From Stachybotrys elegans (Eukaryota > Ascomycota > Sordariomycetes > Hypocreales > Stachybotryaceae), in NCBI GenBank assembly GCA_020746835.1, contig JAGPNK010000024.1:186001-250000 (forward strand): a DNA stretch of 64,000 nt, in the 5' to 3' direction. A program made the position numbers and the translations under genes. The first letter of the stretch is position 1, and every line of letters begins with the position of its first letter. The notes below the pieces were generated by a model. That model ran no database searches and was not told where the DNA came from. It saw nothing but the letters and a program-made list of their open reading frames with translations. Positions 1 through 11,219 of the stretch are shown here, piece after piece.

Positions 1-641
1 CTAAAGGAGCACTTGCTATGTTGGTAAGGCAAAAGAACGTGTGGAACGCAGGAAGTCCATTGGTTTTCGGCTACAGTGTATCTGCAAGATATCCTGACAA
101 GATTCAGCTACCATCTGAGACAAGTGTGATTATTTCACTACGTCCAAATCCAATGCGAGTTGTTGTTGAATCTGTGAGACCATAGCAAGTAAGGAGGTAG
201 ATAATGCCAATGAAATGAGAGCCGGGCATCACGGGTCTGATACTTGACTCACTCCAAGGATAGACTGTGTGGTTCCATGCGGTCTAAGTTGTGTAGTAGG
301 TGTGGCAGTCTCTGCCCCAAAACCCTTTCCTACCCGCAGCCTGTACTTTATGAGCGTAGGAGAGTTTGGCTTTGGGCTCGACTTCGACAGCATCAACCTT
401 GCCGTTGATCATTGGCTTGGCAACATTCAAGATCATCCCATTGCTGGCTTCGGTGAACCAGATGACGGACTGCTGGCTGGATTCCCTATGAGTAGAAGTA
501 GAAGACAAGGGCACCAGTAATAAAACATAGAATGATGCGATTGAGGCATATGGTATCTAATATTACCGAAGAACTGAGCAACATGCTAGCTTGCGCATTG
601 ACTGAAGGCATTAAATGCCATGGCCATAATACAAAGGGGAC
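1..641. other. Gene-free left edge
   Basis: No frame here resembles a known family. Short open frames on both strands around 270-520 overlap each other and look like chance ORFs. Confidence 0.5.
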
Positions 642-2109
642 CTAGACGCCAAGCTGTGAGCGCCAGTTGCCAATATAACTTGAAAGCAATGGTTTTAGAT
701 CTCGCATGGCCCAAGTGTGGATGTTGCCCAGTATTGCCTCGAGCTCAATGATATCGACGATATTGGTGAGCTCACCCTCCCAGATATACTCCATCATCTG
801 CAATTCAGGGTCAGCCATTGATTCCATATGCGCGAGCCAGGTACTGTAGGACACTTACATAGTTGCTTTGCCTGTTTCCGCCATCATCGTCATTGCCCTC
901 TGAAGAAATGTCATCATCAGGCTGGTAGTCAGCCTCGTACTCGGAGTCTGTGTACTGGTCATACTCAGAGTCTGACTTTTCATCAGACGCGCTAGCAGAC
1001 GCATCATCAGGCTCATCATCCGGACCAGAGTCAATAAAGGAATGCCAAGCAATCCAAACCCTCACCCTCTTCCCAACAGTAGTGATTACCGGAATGGGCG
1101 GCACAAGTAGGCCATCGTATCTGGTTTCCGCATATTGGGCGGCCGATTCCAGCAGCATCAATGCGGCAGAGCTGGCATTGGCCGCTTGACAATAGCAAAA
1201 CTCAGCGTTGGTGGCCTTTTTATGCTCTACGACGAGCCAAGGAAAACACTGGTGGTCTTTTGGACGATAGGTATCCTTTGAACGATGGTTGCCCGCCTTT
1301 GCTTTCGAGTAAATATCAAAGGGCGAGGAGCACAGTCCTTTGCCATTGTTCCATAATTGCTCAAGAACCTCCAATGAGAAGTTTTCTGTCACCACGGGCG
1401 TGCCTTTCCATCTCCAGTGATCTTCATCTCGGGACAGCCGATTGGCGTTTTTCGTATTATAAATAGGAAAGGAGAGCATGCGATCCGGCTTTGGTACGGT
1501 AAGTTCTAGTCGCTCATCGGCTCGAAAGTTGGTTTTGAATAATGTCCAGAGCTTGTCCCCGTGGCTATCCAAGGTTAGTTGATACTGCTTAAATGAAGCC
1601 TCGAGGTACGAACCACTCGAATCTCTCATACAATGCCTTCTGTCGTTCGATACTAATAACTGTGGATTAATGTCTATGCAGAGTTCGTTGGGGTTTCATG
1701 CAACATACAATCGAGTATCCGTAGCCTGGGGTTGCCAGTAATCGCCCAACGGTTTTAGCATGTATGAGTAGAACAAGTCATCCCATTCTTTTTCGTCTGA
1801 CCGGTGATCCAGATCGGTGGCCTTCCACTGAATATTTTGGGCACGTTTGATTGTCTGACTGACCAGGCTGTCATTTCCCCTTTCCGTTGGATAGTGCGGT
1901 TTGAATGGATCCCTGGGATCGCTCCTGTACTCGACGCATTTATCATGTTTGTTTATCCTTACCTCAATGACCCCATAGAAATCGAGAATGATGTCGCGGA
2001 AATTTTGTAGGTAAGGAGGACTCTGCTCATAATCGAAACGGACATCTGACTCAAACCAGATTCCGTTCTGATTCAGCCTATCACGGGTGACCTTCTGTGA
2101 TCTTCCCAT
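642..2109 (-). CDS. Unknown fungal protein, PD-(D/E)XK nuclease-like, possibly frameshifted
   Basis: Three coding blocks run leftwards from the ATG at 2109: about 2109-1740, 1629-858 and 797-642. A clear 60-base GT..AG intron (798-857) joins the last two in frame. The central block has hydrophobic-strand residues followed by VVEHKK, which resembles the E-x-K half of a PD-(D/E)XK restriction-like fold. An acidic Asp/Glu/Ser-rich stretch follows near the C-terminus. This matches a broad group of uncharacterised fungal proteins with predicted nuclease-like folds; function is inferred only from the motif. The junction between the first two blocks is not clean. A second frame (ERQKALYERFEWFVPR, around 1600-1645) reads like protein and then stops, so a one-base lesion near 1600 is possible. 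No partner gene is evident. Confidence 0.55.
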
Positions 2110-3751
2110 ATTGGGGGTGATTCAGACGTGTTGGTAGTAAGACGATGGCAGGCCCAACATCACTCTTTATAACCTTCCTTGGCAAGGTGACTTGTTCTTC
2201 GCCAAGTCCTGAGCTGAAGAGCCCCCTGCAAATGAAATGCTACGTTGTAATCAAATGGCTCCACATAGATGGTCCAATTCCTCAACAACCAACAGCGAGA
2301 TTGCATGAAGTAAGCAACTTGTGGGACGATGTATTCCGTAGCACAAAATGGGCGACAAGCTCGATAGAGAAGGGTGAATCAAACAGTCCAGTAGTACTAG
2401 CGACATTGGTAGCTCCCAGCAAGTCGTCCCATGGTCCGAGATATCTAAGTCGATGCAAGCAACAGGCACACCCGCATTTGTTCCATCCATGAGGTCATGA
2501 ACTTACTTTACCCTATCGCCTCTCTTTGCGAGGTCACCTGCAGGTACTAATTTTATTACCCCATAGAAGCCCCTTTTATGGATCATGCTGTTATGCAGGT
2601 TGGTTGCAGAGTCCTTCCGAAAAGGAAAGAGACCAACCAACACCGCATAGCCCTGGTATCTTTAGTAGTCTAGCGCATCCACCCAAGGTAAGAAGACTAA
2701 TCCTAGACCTCAATGTCACATCAAGGTATCGCTAGATATAGGCTCCAACTCCGTAGACATCACTGGACAATGGCGCTTTCTGGCAATTATCGGCGGCCAA
2801 CCTTCAACGTCTGCATCGTGTAGATTAAATAAAAAGCTATAGTCAAGTTTATCACTGAGGAAGTGATTCACGGAATGATAGCCAACACGTAGCTTCTTTG
2901 AACACACGGGACTGTGGAAGCCAGATCCATAGAAGATGAACGAACATAAGAGGTACCAAGGTGAGTCCAAGGGATCAGTGCCCAAACACTCACGATTACA
3001 TGCCAAGTAAGCAAGTTTTGCCTATACACCAGGATTGACACGTCGAAATTTGACTCTTCGATAAGTATCTAGACAACGAGAAACTTGGTTCCCCTTTTCA
3101 TTCTTCCAACGTATTTCCTTCTCCAATTCATTAACCTATTTTTTAGGAGTTTATGCTCTTAATCGTGATTCTGGCGACTTAGATTGGGCGACGAGAGTAG
3201 TTGGTCTTGCGAGGTATGGCATCTGCAGAAGCTTTTTGTATACGAAGATTCCCTACGCAGACGCCACCGAGCCACTGCTCCAAGCCCTTGTAGGAGTTAT
3301 GGCCCAAATGCTGTTGGGATTTAGAAAGTCACGATTCCCGTATCTATATGCGCAAGGAGACGAGATTGCCTGGGCTCGACGAGGCTGGAAAGATTACTGC
3401 ATTGTGAATAAACACCCTAAGCTGATGTTGCCAACTATTCTGCCTTTCCCACACATAGACTAAAACGATATGACCTAACTTATCTATTAATACATAGGAG
3501 TCTCAATAAGTTTATCAATCATTCACGCCTGTGATGCCTACAATGGCTTGTAATGTCTTCTCTCAGCGGCGCTCCTAGTACCTGCGAGGCTCACGGTACT
3601 GTTCCGACTTTCTTCCAGGGATGGCAGTTTCTCGGCCACATTCTGCGTTTCTCACTTTCCATGCCTTCTGGATTCACAGGTTTTAAGATTGATTATCTGT
3701 CTCAGGCATGCAGCAGAGAATTGGACAGCCCTTGTATTACAAAGAAGACTG
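2110..3751. other. Unassigned 1.6 kb interval
   Basis: Two minus-strand frames (2716-3006 and 2251-2490) and a plus frame (3236-3463) are open but show no motif I recognise and cannot be joined convincingly. They may be exons of a poorly conserved gene or chance ORFs. Nothing else is visible. Confidence 0.4.
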
Positions 3752-4888
3752 CTAGCTTGCTTCTTTTATCCCCTCCGTCTGATACGTGGCTCTAGCGCGT
3801 CTCTTGACCCAATCAGCACAAGAGATCTCATCATATTTTTTGGTCTCACCCGGAGCCACGCAGCTATCCAAGACGTCGCAGCTCTCGTTCCAGTTGAATC
3901 CCACGAAGAAGGGCATGCTGATGCGCTCGCGGCCGCTGGTGTTCTTGGCACGATGCACTGTGCTAACGTAGCGATCGTTGGTAATGCGCTGCATATAGTC
4001 GGCGATGTTAATCACAAATGTGCCCTCTAGGGGCTTTGCGTTGATCCATTGTCCCTCGCGATTCAGTACCTGTAGCCCGCCCGACTCATCCTGCCATAGA
4101 ATCGTGAAGAGTTGAAAGTCGGTATGTGATCCGATGGACACTTCCTGCGCAGCCGACTGGATTGCAGAAAGCTCCAGATTATCCACTGCCTCGAGTGGTG
4201 GATAGTAGTTTAACGCCATGACAGCGTCGGGATGCGACACCTTGGAGTCAAAGAAATCTTCATCCAACTCCAGCGACAACGCAAAACAGCGGATTAAGGC
4301 CCGAGCAAGTCCGAGACATGCTCGCCAGTAGTCGATGATGGCTCGCTTGAAGTCAGGCAGGTTTGAGGTAGCTTCCCAGTGAAAGTCTTCGCTGTGCAAT
4401 TGGGCGGCAATCTCCTTAGGGATAGCTGTGATATCATGCACGGATGGATCGTAACGTGGGTCGTACATGACGGAGAAACCCTCGCGTTTGTCTATCGCCT
4501 CAAATGGATTGATCCTCTGAGAGGCGGGAGGTTTGTATCCATTGAAGCACGAGGATTTATTGATGTTCGCTCGCTGCTTCACCTCGACTGGCTGCTGAAA
4601 GAAATCCAGACATGCTTTCCGTGCTGCGTTGATGACGCTCTCGGGTATGCCGTGATGGGATATGTAAAAGAACCCCGTGTTTGTAGCCGCTTCGTGGATT
4701 TTTTGAGCTACGAGCTTGCGATCAGCCAAACTCGAGCTGGCCAGTCCTGATACATCAATCACGGGGATCTCGGAGGGCTCTGCATCTCGAGGTGGACATT
4801 GAAGAACGGTTCGGGAGACTGGACCGTTTCCAGAAGATAGGAGTAATTGTGTGGAAGGTATTTGGTGCGAATCTATGTAAGTGGCCAT
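3752..4888 (-). CDS. 2-oxoglutarate/Fe(II) dioxygenase, isopenicillin N synthase-like (copy 1)
   Basis: Single exon of 378 residues, starting at ATG 4888 (MATYIDSHQ). The frame extends upstream, but the family's N-terminal region starts soon after this Met. The N-terminal DIOX_N domain begins near PVIDVSG (about residue 40), with GFFYISHHGIP typical of plant-type and fungal oxygenases. The jelly-roll core has the iron ligands HTD (in IGSHTDF) and a distal His (STVHRAKN), and the 2-oxoglutarate-binding Arg-x-Ser (RISM). All catalytic residues are present, so it should be active. Family members hydroxylate, desaturate or cyclise small molecules using oxygen and 2-oxoglutarate in the cytosol; the substrate cannot be told. 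It lies 187 bases downstream of the transporter gene on the same strand, with a second related enzyme beyond that. Confidence 0.88.
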   Translation of the reverse strand: MATYIDSHQIPSTQLLLSSGNGPVSRTVLQCPPRDAEPSEIPVIDVSGLASSSLADRKLVAQKIHEAATNTGFFYISHHGIPESVINAARKACLDFFQQPVEVKQRANINKSSCFNGYKPPASQRINPFEAIDKREGFSVMYDPRYDPSVHDITAIPKEIAAQLHSEDFHWEATSNLPDFKRAIIDYWRACLGLARALIRCFALSLELDEDFFDSKVSHPDAVMALNYYPPLEAVDNLELSAIQSAAQEVSIGSHTDFQLFTILWQDESGGLQVLNREGQWINAKPLEGTFVINIADYMQRITNDRYVSTVHRAKNTSGRERISMPFFVGFNWNESCDVLDSCVAPGETKKYDEISCADWVKRRARATYQTEGIKEAS

Positions 4889-5075
4889 CTTGATTGTCCT
4901 TGGTAACGGCAGCAACAAGACTGGTCTAAGTGGAAAAGTAAAGCCGTTTTGGCAGCGACTCTCAGTACATGTAGGAGCGGACTGCCCAGACACTTTCGGA
5001 CGGAGCTCGCCGATGGCGGTTTGTCCCGTAGTCTTATCTGTGGACCTCCCAAGCGTCTCCAAGCTCGGTCCGCTT

Positions 5076-6745
5076 TTAGCTGACTATCTTTGCTTCGCCC
5101 CGCAACGACTCTCCGGACTCGGGGCCCTCCAGCTCTTCTAGTTCCGATTTCTTGTGTTGCGCTCGCATTTCCAGACACCGGACAACCACCACCCAGACAC
5201 ACATGCCGCAGAGAAACGCCAGACTGCCGCGAAAACCCTTGTGGAACTCTGGGGCGTCAGTGACTGGGTAGAGAAATTGCTGTATCACGGCCGTGACAGC
5301 GCCTCCCCAGGAGTTCATGATGGCCAGTGTGAGGGCACGAACTTGACTGTCACCGGTCGTAAGGATATTGGCCCAGGTGTAGTAGATTGGAGACAACGGC
5401 CCGTCAAGGCCTGCAAACATGTACGACACGATGCGCAGTCCGAGTGGGATCTCCCACACCACCAAGCAGATGGTGCCAAAGAGGAGGATGGCCAAGTTAA
5501 GCGCGACGGCCACCATTCGTTTTCCCGTCGTATCCACGTAAACGTTGAGAAGCAGAATCATGACAATGTTCCAGCCGTTGATGGACGTCGGGATGTTGTT
5601 GACTTCGTATAACGTCCAGCTACGGTCTGGATCGTTCTTCAGGTACAGCTGCATGACTGTGTTTGCAACCTTGCCGACTGTGGTATTCCAGAACCTGAAA
5701 GACATTAGCATGGAACAGTGTGAATGCCACATAATGCTTACATCCACAGAACTGTGAGAACATAAATTTGCCATGACTTGAGAGTTCTCGAGAACAGATC
5801 CCAGGTGAAGTTGGACGTTTCAGCGCGACCATCCTCTGCGAGGCGCTCAACACAGCGCGCTTTATCCTCGGCACTAAGATAGAAAGCTTTGGTGTTGTAT
5901 GGTGTGTCCGGGAAGAAGATGACGCCGTAGATGGCCACGACGATTGTGATGATGCCGTCAATGATAAATACCCTACACCTGTCAGTCCCAGCAATGTTCC
6001 TGAGTGAGAAACCTACCATCTCCATGCTGATATTCCATTGCGGCCATCCAGGCTGGCCAGAACAGCACTCTGAAGGTACCCCGAGATCATGGTCCCGACG
6101 TATGCTGCGCAAGCAAATATAGCTGTACGCTTGCCAAGCTCCGACCGTTTGTACCAGGATCCGAGAACATACTGAATGCCAACAAAGCAAGAGCCTTCAA
6201 GAAAGCCAATGATGAATCTAATGGGATACAGCTACGTTGCGATTAACGGGCTTCGTATACTTTGAGGTAAATAACGAACCTGATTCACATCGGTGACAGC
6301 GTAGGTTCCGATGGTCAGAATCCCCCAAAGAAACTCCAAGCCAGGTAGAAGAAAGCGTGGGGGAAGACGCGTTAGCAACAGATTGGCGGGAATGGGTCCG
6401 AGAATCTGTCCGATAGCGAAGCAAGTCTGAGCAAAGTTGAATTCTGTCCCAAACATGGACAAATCTTCACGCATTCCGCTCACGTAGGCATTACTATATC
6501 ATCAGCACGATCCACAATCTGCGGGCTGTTATAGGATAATAACCATACCTAAGATTTGACTGATCCAGCCATTTTGTAAAGAAGGCCAGACAACCGTATG
6601 TAAGTATAAAAAAGTCAATCTTGAAGAGCAACTTCTTCTCGGCTGTTGTTGTCCCTTTAGGGTGCCAAATGAAGAACTCTGGTCGGTTATCGCCGTACGA
6701 GGAGGCGAAGAGATTCTTGCCGTAGTAGGAGAGCGAGAGTGCCAT
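5076..6745 (-). CDS. MFS transporter, DAL5/allantoate-permease (anion:cation symporter) type
   Basis: Five exons on the minus strand (6745-6549, 6493-6280, 6231-6017, 5972-5742, 5694-5076) give 491 residues with introns of 44-55 bases; every junction keeps frame. The N-terminus has KIDFFILTYGCLAFF and the QSNLSNAYVSGM segment that typifies fungal DAL5, TNA1 and pantothenate-type permeases. About twelve hydrophobic helices follow, with a charged loop near the middle and an acidic C-terminal tail. Relatives import organic anions or vitamins (allantoate, nicotinate, pantothenate, biotin) across the plasma membrane. Placement between two 2-oxoglutarate dioxygenases suggests it moves their substrate or product, which is inference. 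It is divergent with the dioxygenase starting at 7118. Confidence 0.88.
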
Positions 6746-7117
6746 ATTTCTTGCAGTAACCCGAAGGTGAATGGGAAAGCAAGAATCAAGGCAACGATGG
6801 GTGCTCGCTTGCTCAAATGGAACAGCGGATCAAGACGGTTATCGCGCTCACTTAGACAAATTCAATAGTCGCATCGCAAATGTGTACGATAAGATTAATT
6901 GCATCGGGTTATCTCGCCCCGCACAACAGATAGGAAGTGCTCCGACCGAGATGCCGCCCCGCCACTAAGGGAGCGGGGGAGATAACATGGTTCGTTCCTT
7001 GGTGAAAGGATGTCCTGCATTCGGTTACAAGAGGTGGCATAAGGACTGAATCCGAGGGGAACAAACTTACTCCATAATACATCAGAACCAGCGGTAAGCA
7101 TCGCGGCAGCACTCAGC
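6746..7117. promoter_or_regulatory. Divergent promoter between transporter and dioxygenase 2
   Basis: The 372 bases separate two start codons facing away from each other, so the stretch must hold both promoters. Co-regulation of the two genes is plausible. I found no operator motif I would defend. Confidence 0.55.
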
Positions 7118-8430
7118 ATGACGGAGCTTTTGGGTTCAGCTGCTTTGCCTCAACAGGTACGTAAAGACTCTTCTGTCTTCAGAACAAATGCCAATGACCC
7201 CAGGATAAAAAATATGTCTACTTTCACTCCGGAGCTGAAGCGACCTACCGCGAGGTCTCGGATGCACCTTCAACGGCCTTTACTTCTATCCCCACAATAG
7301 ATCTAGCCAATCTCAAGAGCGGCAACCCCGACGACAGGAAGCGCATTGCCAACGAGATTTACCAAGCATGTGCTGAATGTGGCTTCTTCTACATTCAAAA
7401 CCACGGAATACCCGATGAGGTTATCAAGGACACGTTTGCACTGCTGCGGCGCTTCTTTGCCCTCGATCATGAAACAAAAATGGACGCACATGTCCAAAAG
7501 AACCCTGCCATTCGAGGCTACGAGCCCATGATGGAGACGAACCTAGATCCACGGTCCAAGGGAGGTAAGTGACTGGACATACGTTGAAAGAAATCGCGTC
7601 TTGGGCTGACACAATGACAGACGTAAAGGAAGCTTTCACCATGGGAGATTGCTACTTGGAACCTGAACAAAACTACACTGGCCTGACTGGCGGTCCGCCA
7701 CCCCAGAATGTCACCAAGCCACAGAATATCTGGCCCAAAGACGCTCCATGGTGGCGAGATGGCTTGTACACCTACTACAATCATATCCTCCCGCTGGCCA
7801 AGGACCTTGTGCGTATCTTTGCCCTGGCCTTTCAGCTTCCTGGGGGTGAGACTGGGCTTGACCACCTATTTCGTTTCCCCATCACTGGAATGCGGCCTCT
7901 GCATTATCCGCCGACAAAGATCAGTGGAGAGGATGAAGAGATTGCAGTTGGATTAGGTGCACATGCTGATTTTTCTTGTGGGTCGCCTGCTCCTGCGTGG
8001 TTCCATTAATCTAACTTCTATAGGGCTCACTCTTGTCCTTCAGGATGATGTACCTGCACTCGAAGTCTTGAACCCCGATGGAGTGTGGGTTGATGCCCCC
8101 CCGAAACCCGGGACCTTTGTATGCAACGTGGGACAGTACCTGGAGCGCCAGAGCAATGGCCGTTTCCCTGCCACAGTTCACCGCGTTCGGAACCGGACTG
8201 GTCAAGAGCGCTACTCCTTGCCGTTTTTCCTGACGCCTGACCCAGACGTCAACCTAGAGGTGCTGCAATGTTGCTTGGATCCCAATGAAAGGACGCCTCG
8301 CTATGATCCGATCAACGTTGGAGACTTGTATATTCGAAGGGTTCTTCCTGCAAGGAAGAAGCATCCTACAAGTATCAAGTATAAGGACGTGCCACAGGAA
8401 CAATGGCAATATAGCATGCTTCTATCATAG
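7118..8430 (+). CDS. 2-oxoglutarate/Fe(II) dioxygenase, isopenicillin N synthase-like (copy 2)
   Basis: Four exons (7118-7156, 7204-7564, 7621-7977, 8024-8430) give 387 residues. The first exon is only 13 codons; it is needed because the main frame has no Met after its upstream stop, and the 47-base intron joins it exactly in frame. The DIOX_N domain starts at IPTIDLANL and includes GFFYIQNHGIP. The core has iron ligands HAD (GAHADFSW) and a later His (ATVHRVRN), and Arg-x-Ser in RYSLPFF. A Trp-rich insert (PKDAPWWRDGLYTYYNH) is common in fungal members. The enzyme is intact and probably oxidises a small metabolite. It shares fold and motifs with the enzyme at 3752-4888, but the two are clearly diverged and not a recent duplication. 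Confidence 0.9.
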
Positions 8431-8724
8431 CAGACAATCCAGTCTACATTCACCTGTTGCCATATGGTTTCGCCACTGTCGAACAGGATCGTCCACGAGC
8501 TGCAAGTATCTGATGAGTGCTGAACGCGTCGAAGCCAGAATGCAGTGATGCCCAGATACAGCCGGACCAGAAGCTTCGACTTAGACCTCTGTATTTACTG
8601 ATAAAGGATAGCCACGGCCCAGTGACGCAGTACGCCAGGATTCTGTATCAAGGTTGTGTTTCTTAACTGTCTTAGTGAGACGTTGAATTAATTCCTTTAC
8701 CGAGGAGAGCAGTAGGGGAGTGTT

Positions 8725-9907
8725 CTACTTGTTACAGCCAGGGATTCTGTCCTCATATACCTCGAACTCTTCGTACAAATCATCCAAACCCTTCAGGCCA
8801 CTTGGACTTCCCCGCAAAACAAAGTCTGCAAATGCTGTGACTGAGCCCGTAATCAGTTCAATAATCCTTATACCACTTATGGTCCCGAGGACCTGTTCCT
8901 TGAATTCGATCAGCTCCGGTGGGATGCCGCGCGTGTCAAAAAGAACAGAAAAGTCGGTAAAAGTCTGGTGTGTGGTGCCATTGATGATCCCATAAAGCTT
9001 GGGTCCGTGGAAGCTTTCCCACATGTGAGGATTATCAGGGAAAAAATAGTTTATATCAGAGTTTCCCAAAAGTACAAACGGGACATCTGAACCCTCTTCG
9101 AGAATAGGGCCGAAGATGTGGCCATCCATGTCAAGTGCTCCAAGCACACGACTGTCGCGGAAGGCCGTTAGGGCGGCCGTGTTACCACCAAGAGAGTGGC
9201 CATATTGGATTATGGCGGATGTGTTAACATTGATAGGGAGGTCCGAGACGATTGTGTCGAGGTTGTCGATGATGTAGATGACATCGTCGGAGCGAATCTG
9301 CCATGTTCAGTATGCCATTCCGGTGACTTTAAGACCAACTTACCTGTGACAATGTGTGGGACAGGCCAGTATCATTCCGGCCGAGTGTGTTGCTCCAGAC
9401 GGACGACCCGTCTGGAAACTCGACAAAAAATGCCTCGTAAGGATGGTCCGTAGTGATGACAAAATATCCCTGGCTTGCCAACTCCCTCGCCTGCACAGAG
9501 TATAGCACACGCGAACCTCCTCCACCCCCGCCGAAGATGACGACAGGAAACATCGAGCTGCCCTTGGTAGTATTTGCGAACGGCTGGCAATACTCCATCT
9601 CATAACCAGCAATCATGGCGGCAGGTACGCCGAAGTCGGACTCAACATAGAGACCCCAGGCGACTTCCTCGGCGGGTGAGAGGTAGGGAACAGTCGTCTG
9701 CTCACAAGAGCCTGGTGCAAGAGGCAAGAACAATGAGGCCATGAAGCGTCTTTTGTGAGGCTCATCTTGAGAAGCCAAGGGGTCCCATCGCGAATTGTCG
9801 GTCAGGGCAATATTTCGCATAGAAACGGCATAGGGGCCAGTCGAACCTGGAAGGAGCGTCTGAGCCGTAGCTCCGCCCAGGAAAGCCAGGAGAGTATAGA
9901 CCTTCAT
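8725..9907 (-). CDS. Secreted PAF-acetylhydrolase-like esterase (alpha/beta hydrolase)
   Basis: Two exons (9907-9344 and 9297-8725) with a 46-base intron give 378 residues. The N-terminus is a signal peptide (MKVYTLLAFLGGATAQ). A Gly-run oxyanion loop (VIFGGGGGGSR) precedes YFVITTDHPYEA, and the nucleophile elbow is YGHSLGG, with ALDMDGHIFGP following. Order and spacing fit the fungal group annotated as platelet-activating-factor acetylhydrolase-like or 1-alkyl-2-acetylglycerophosphocholine esterase. A candidate catalytic Asp lies in LDMDG, and a His in TTHQTF. Expected role: extracellular hydrolysis of short acyl esters. It is convergent with dioxygenase 2 (294 bases apart), with no evident pathway link. 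Confidence 0.82.
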
Positions 9908-10037
9908 CTTGAACTTTGTTGTTTGGGCTTCTAAACAACAGGATGCCCGCGTCTAAGTACGTTTGCCAGTGAGACAGCATACCTTGTACATGGCCCGTGC
10001 GGAGGCAGTGTTAGGCTCCTCCATAAGATATTGATTG

Positions 10038-10065
10038 ATCAGCATCTGGGCATCAGCATCTGGGC
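10038..10065. repeat. Tandem 14-base duplication
   Basis: Two exact adjacent copies of ATCAGCATCTGGGC. A recent slip or small duplication in noncoding DNA. Confidence 0.85.
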
Positions 10066-10582
10066 AACAGGCATTACGTCAAGGTTGTAATGTGCTCCTT
10101 TTCGAACAAACACCTCCCAAGAATAATTATTTGACAAGTAGTGTAAGCCAACCAATACCTCCCCCATAGTGCTGCGAGGAATCCTGCTGAACCTAACTGT
10201 CTCATTGAAGAAACCTAAGTCGTTAACAAATTGGCCTCCCCTTTTCAGACTGCTGACCAATTAACAAACCAGGGTTCCATTAGGGGCCGGTCTTGGCAGA
10301 GGACAGAAGTACTTTTATTAATTACAGCAGAGAGGAAACCACTTATGCAAGCAAGCTAATACGAATACAGTGGTATAGGCAAAAGGTCCGAAGTGAACAG
10401 CACAGACAAAGTTCCGCCCCACGCTTCACGTTACCAACCAGCTGCCCAGGTAATCCGATTGCATACGTGGTCTGGCGAATACGTATGCCATGGTCGAGTA
10501 TGGATATTTTTAGCCATCCAATTTTTGCTAGGAATCCTGTAGACCCGCAGGGCAAAGAACCATTTATACTGCCGCTTTAAAG

Positions 10583-10618
10583 TACTCAGGGGGTCTAAAT
10601 TAGTTGACCCCCTGAGTA
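10583..10618. repeat. Perfect 13-base inverted repeat with 10-base spacer
   Basis: TACTCAGGGGGTC, a 10-base AT-rich spacer, then its exact reverse complement. Both outer ends are TA. It could be a hairpin terminator or the trace of a TA-targeting transposon; no coding gene ends near it. Confidence 0.85.
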
Positions 10619-11219
10619 ACAAGCCCAATATTGACGACCCAATCAAGGTTTGGTTTGCATAACACTGCGACTCTTAACATGATTCTTACAATATTGCAAC
10701 AAGATCGCCGCTAGCTGGCAAACTCATTCTGCAAGGTCTTTGTATGCCATAGATGGCATCTAGTCTCTCGATCCAGCGTAGTTTTAAGCAATGCTAGTTA
10801 CAATCTGTTCTATTGTTTATAAGGCCAGTGATGTACTCTGTCATCACTGTATCCGTAAAATGGTCATTATTGGCCTAGCTACCAACGCCATTGACACTTG
10901 TTTTCCCGCACTTTTAGCCCACTGCAGCATCACAAGGCGTAACGAAATGTTTCGTACAATTTCCTGCTCTCGCGGACCTGGTTTGCTGCATCTAGTGGTA
11001 TTTTGGAGGAGAATAGCAAGTCAGCACAATACAATCTAGCGAGATTACATCGTTTCGGGCGGTGCAGTGGAGTTTACTCCCTTGCCATAAAAGGATTCAT
11101 TGCCCATGTAGTAGAATGTATCCCCTGCGACAGTGGCAGTGTGTATCGCCCCTGTTTTAGCCTTGCTGATAAACGCGCTTCCTTTTCAACTCCTCCTTTT
11201 CCCTTGCGTTCCACATAAC

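Larger units (their letters stand above)
9908..11219. other. Gene-poor interval with small repeats
   Basis: No convincing gene in 1.3 kb. It holds a tandem 14-mer and a perfect inverted repeat, both listed separately. Small ORFs on both strands overlap without homology that I can see. Confidence 0.5.

Noticed and set aside
7214..7300. Start of dioxygenase 2 at the ATG near 7214
   Set aside because: That frame ends at 7300 and is not the enzyme's frame; a 13-codon first exon at 7118 joins correctly.
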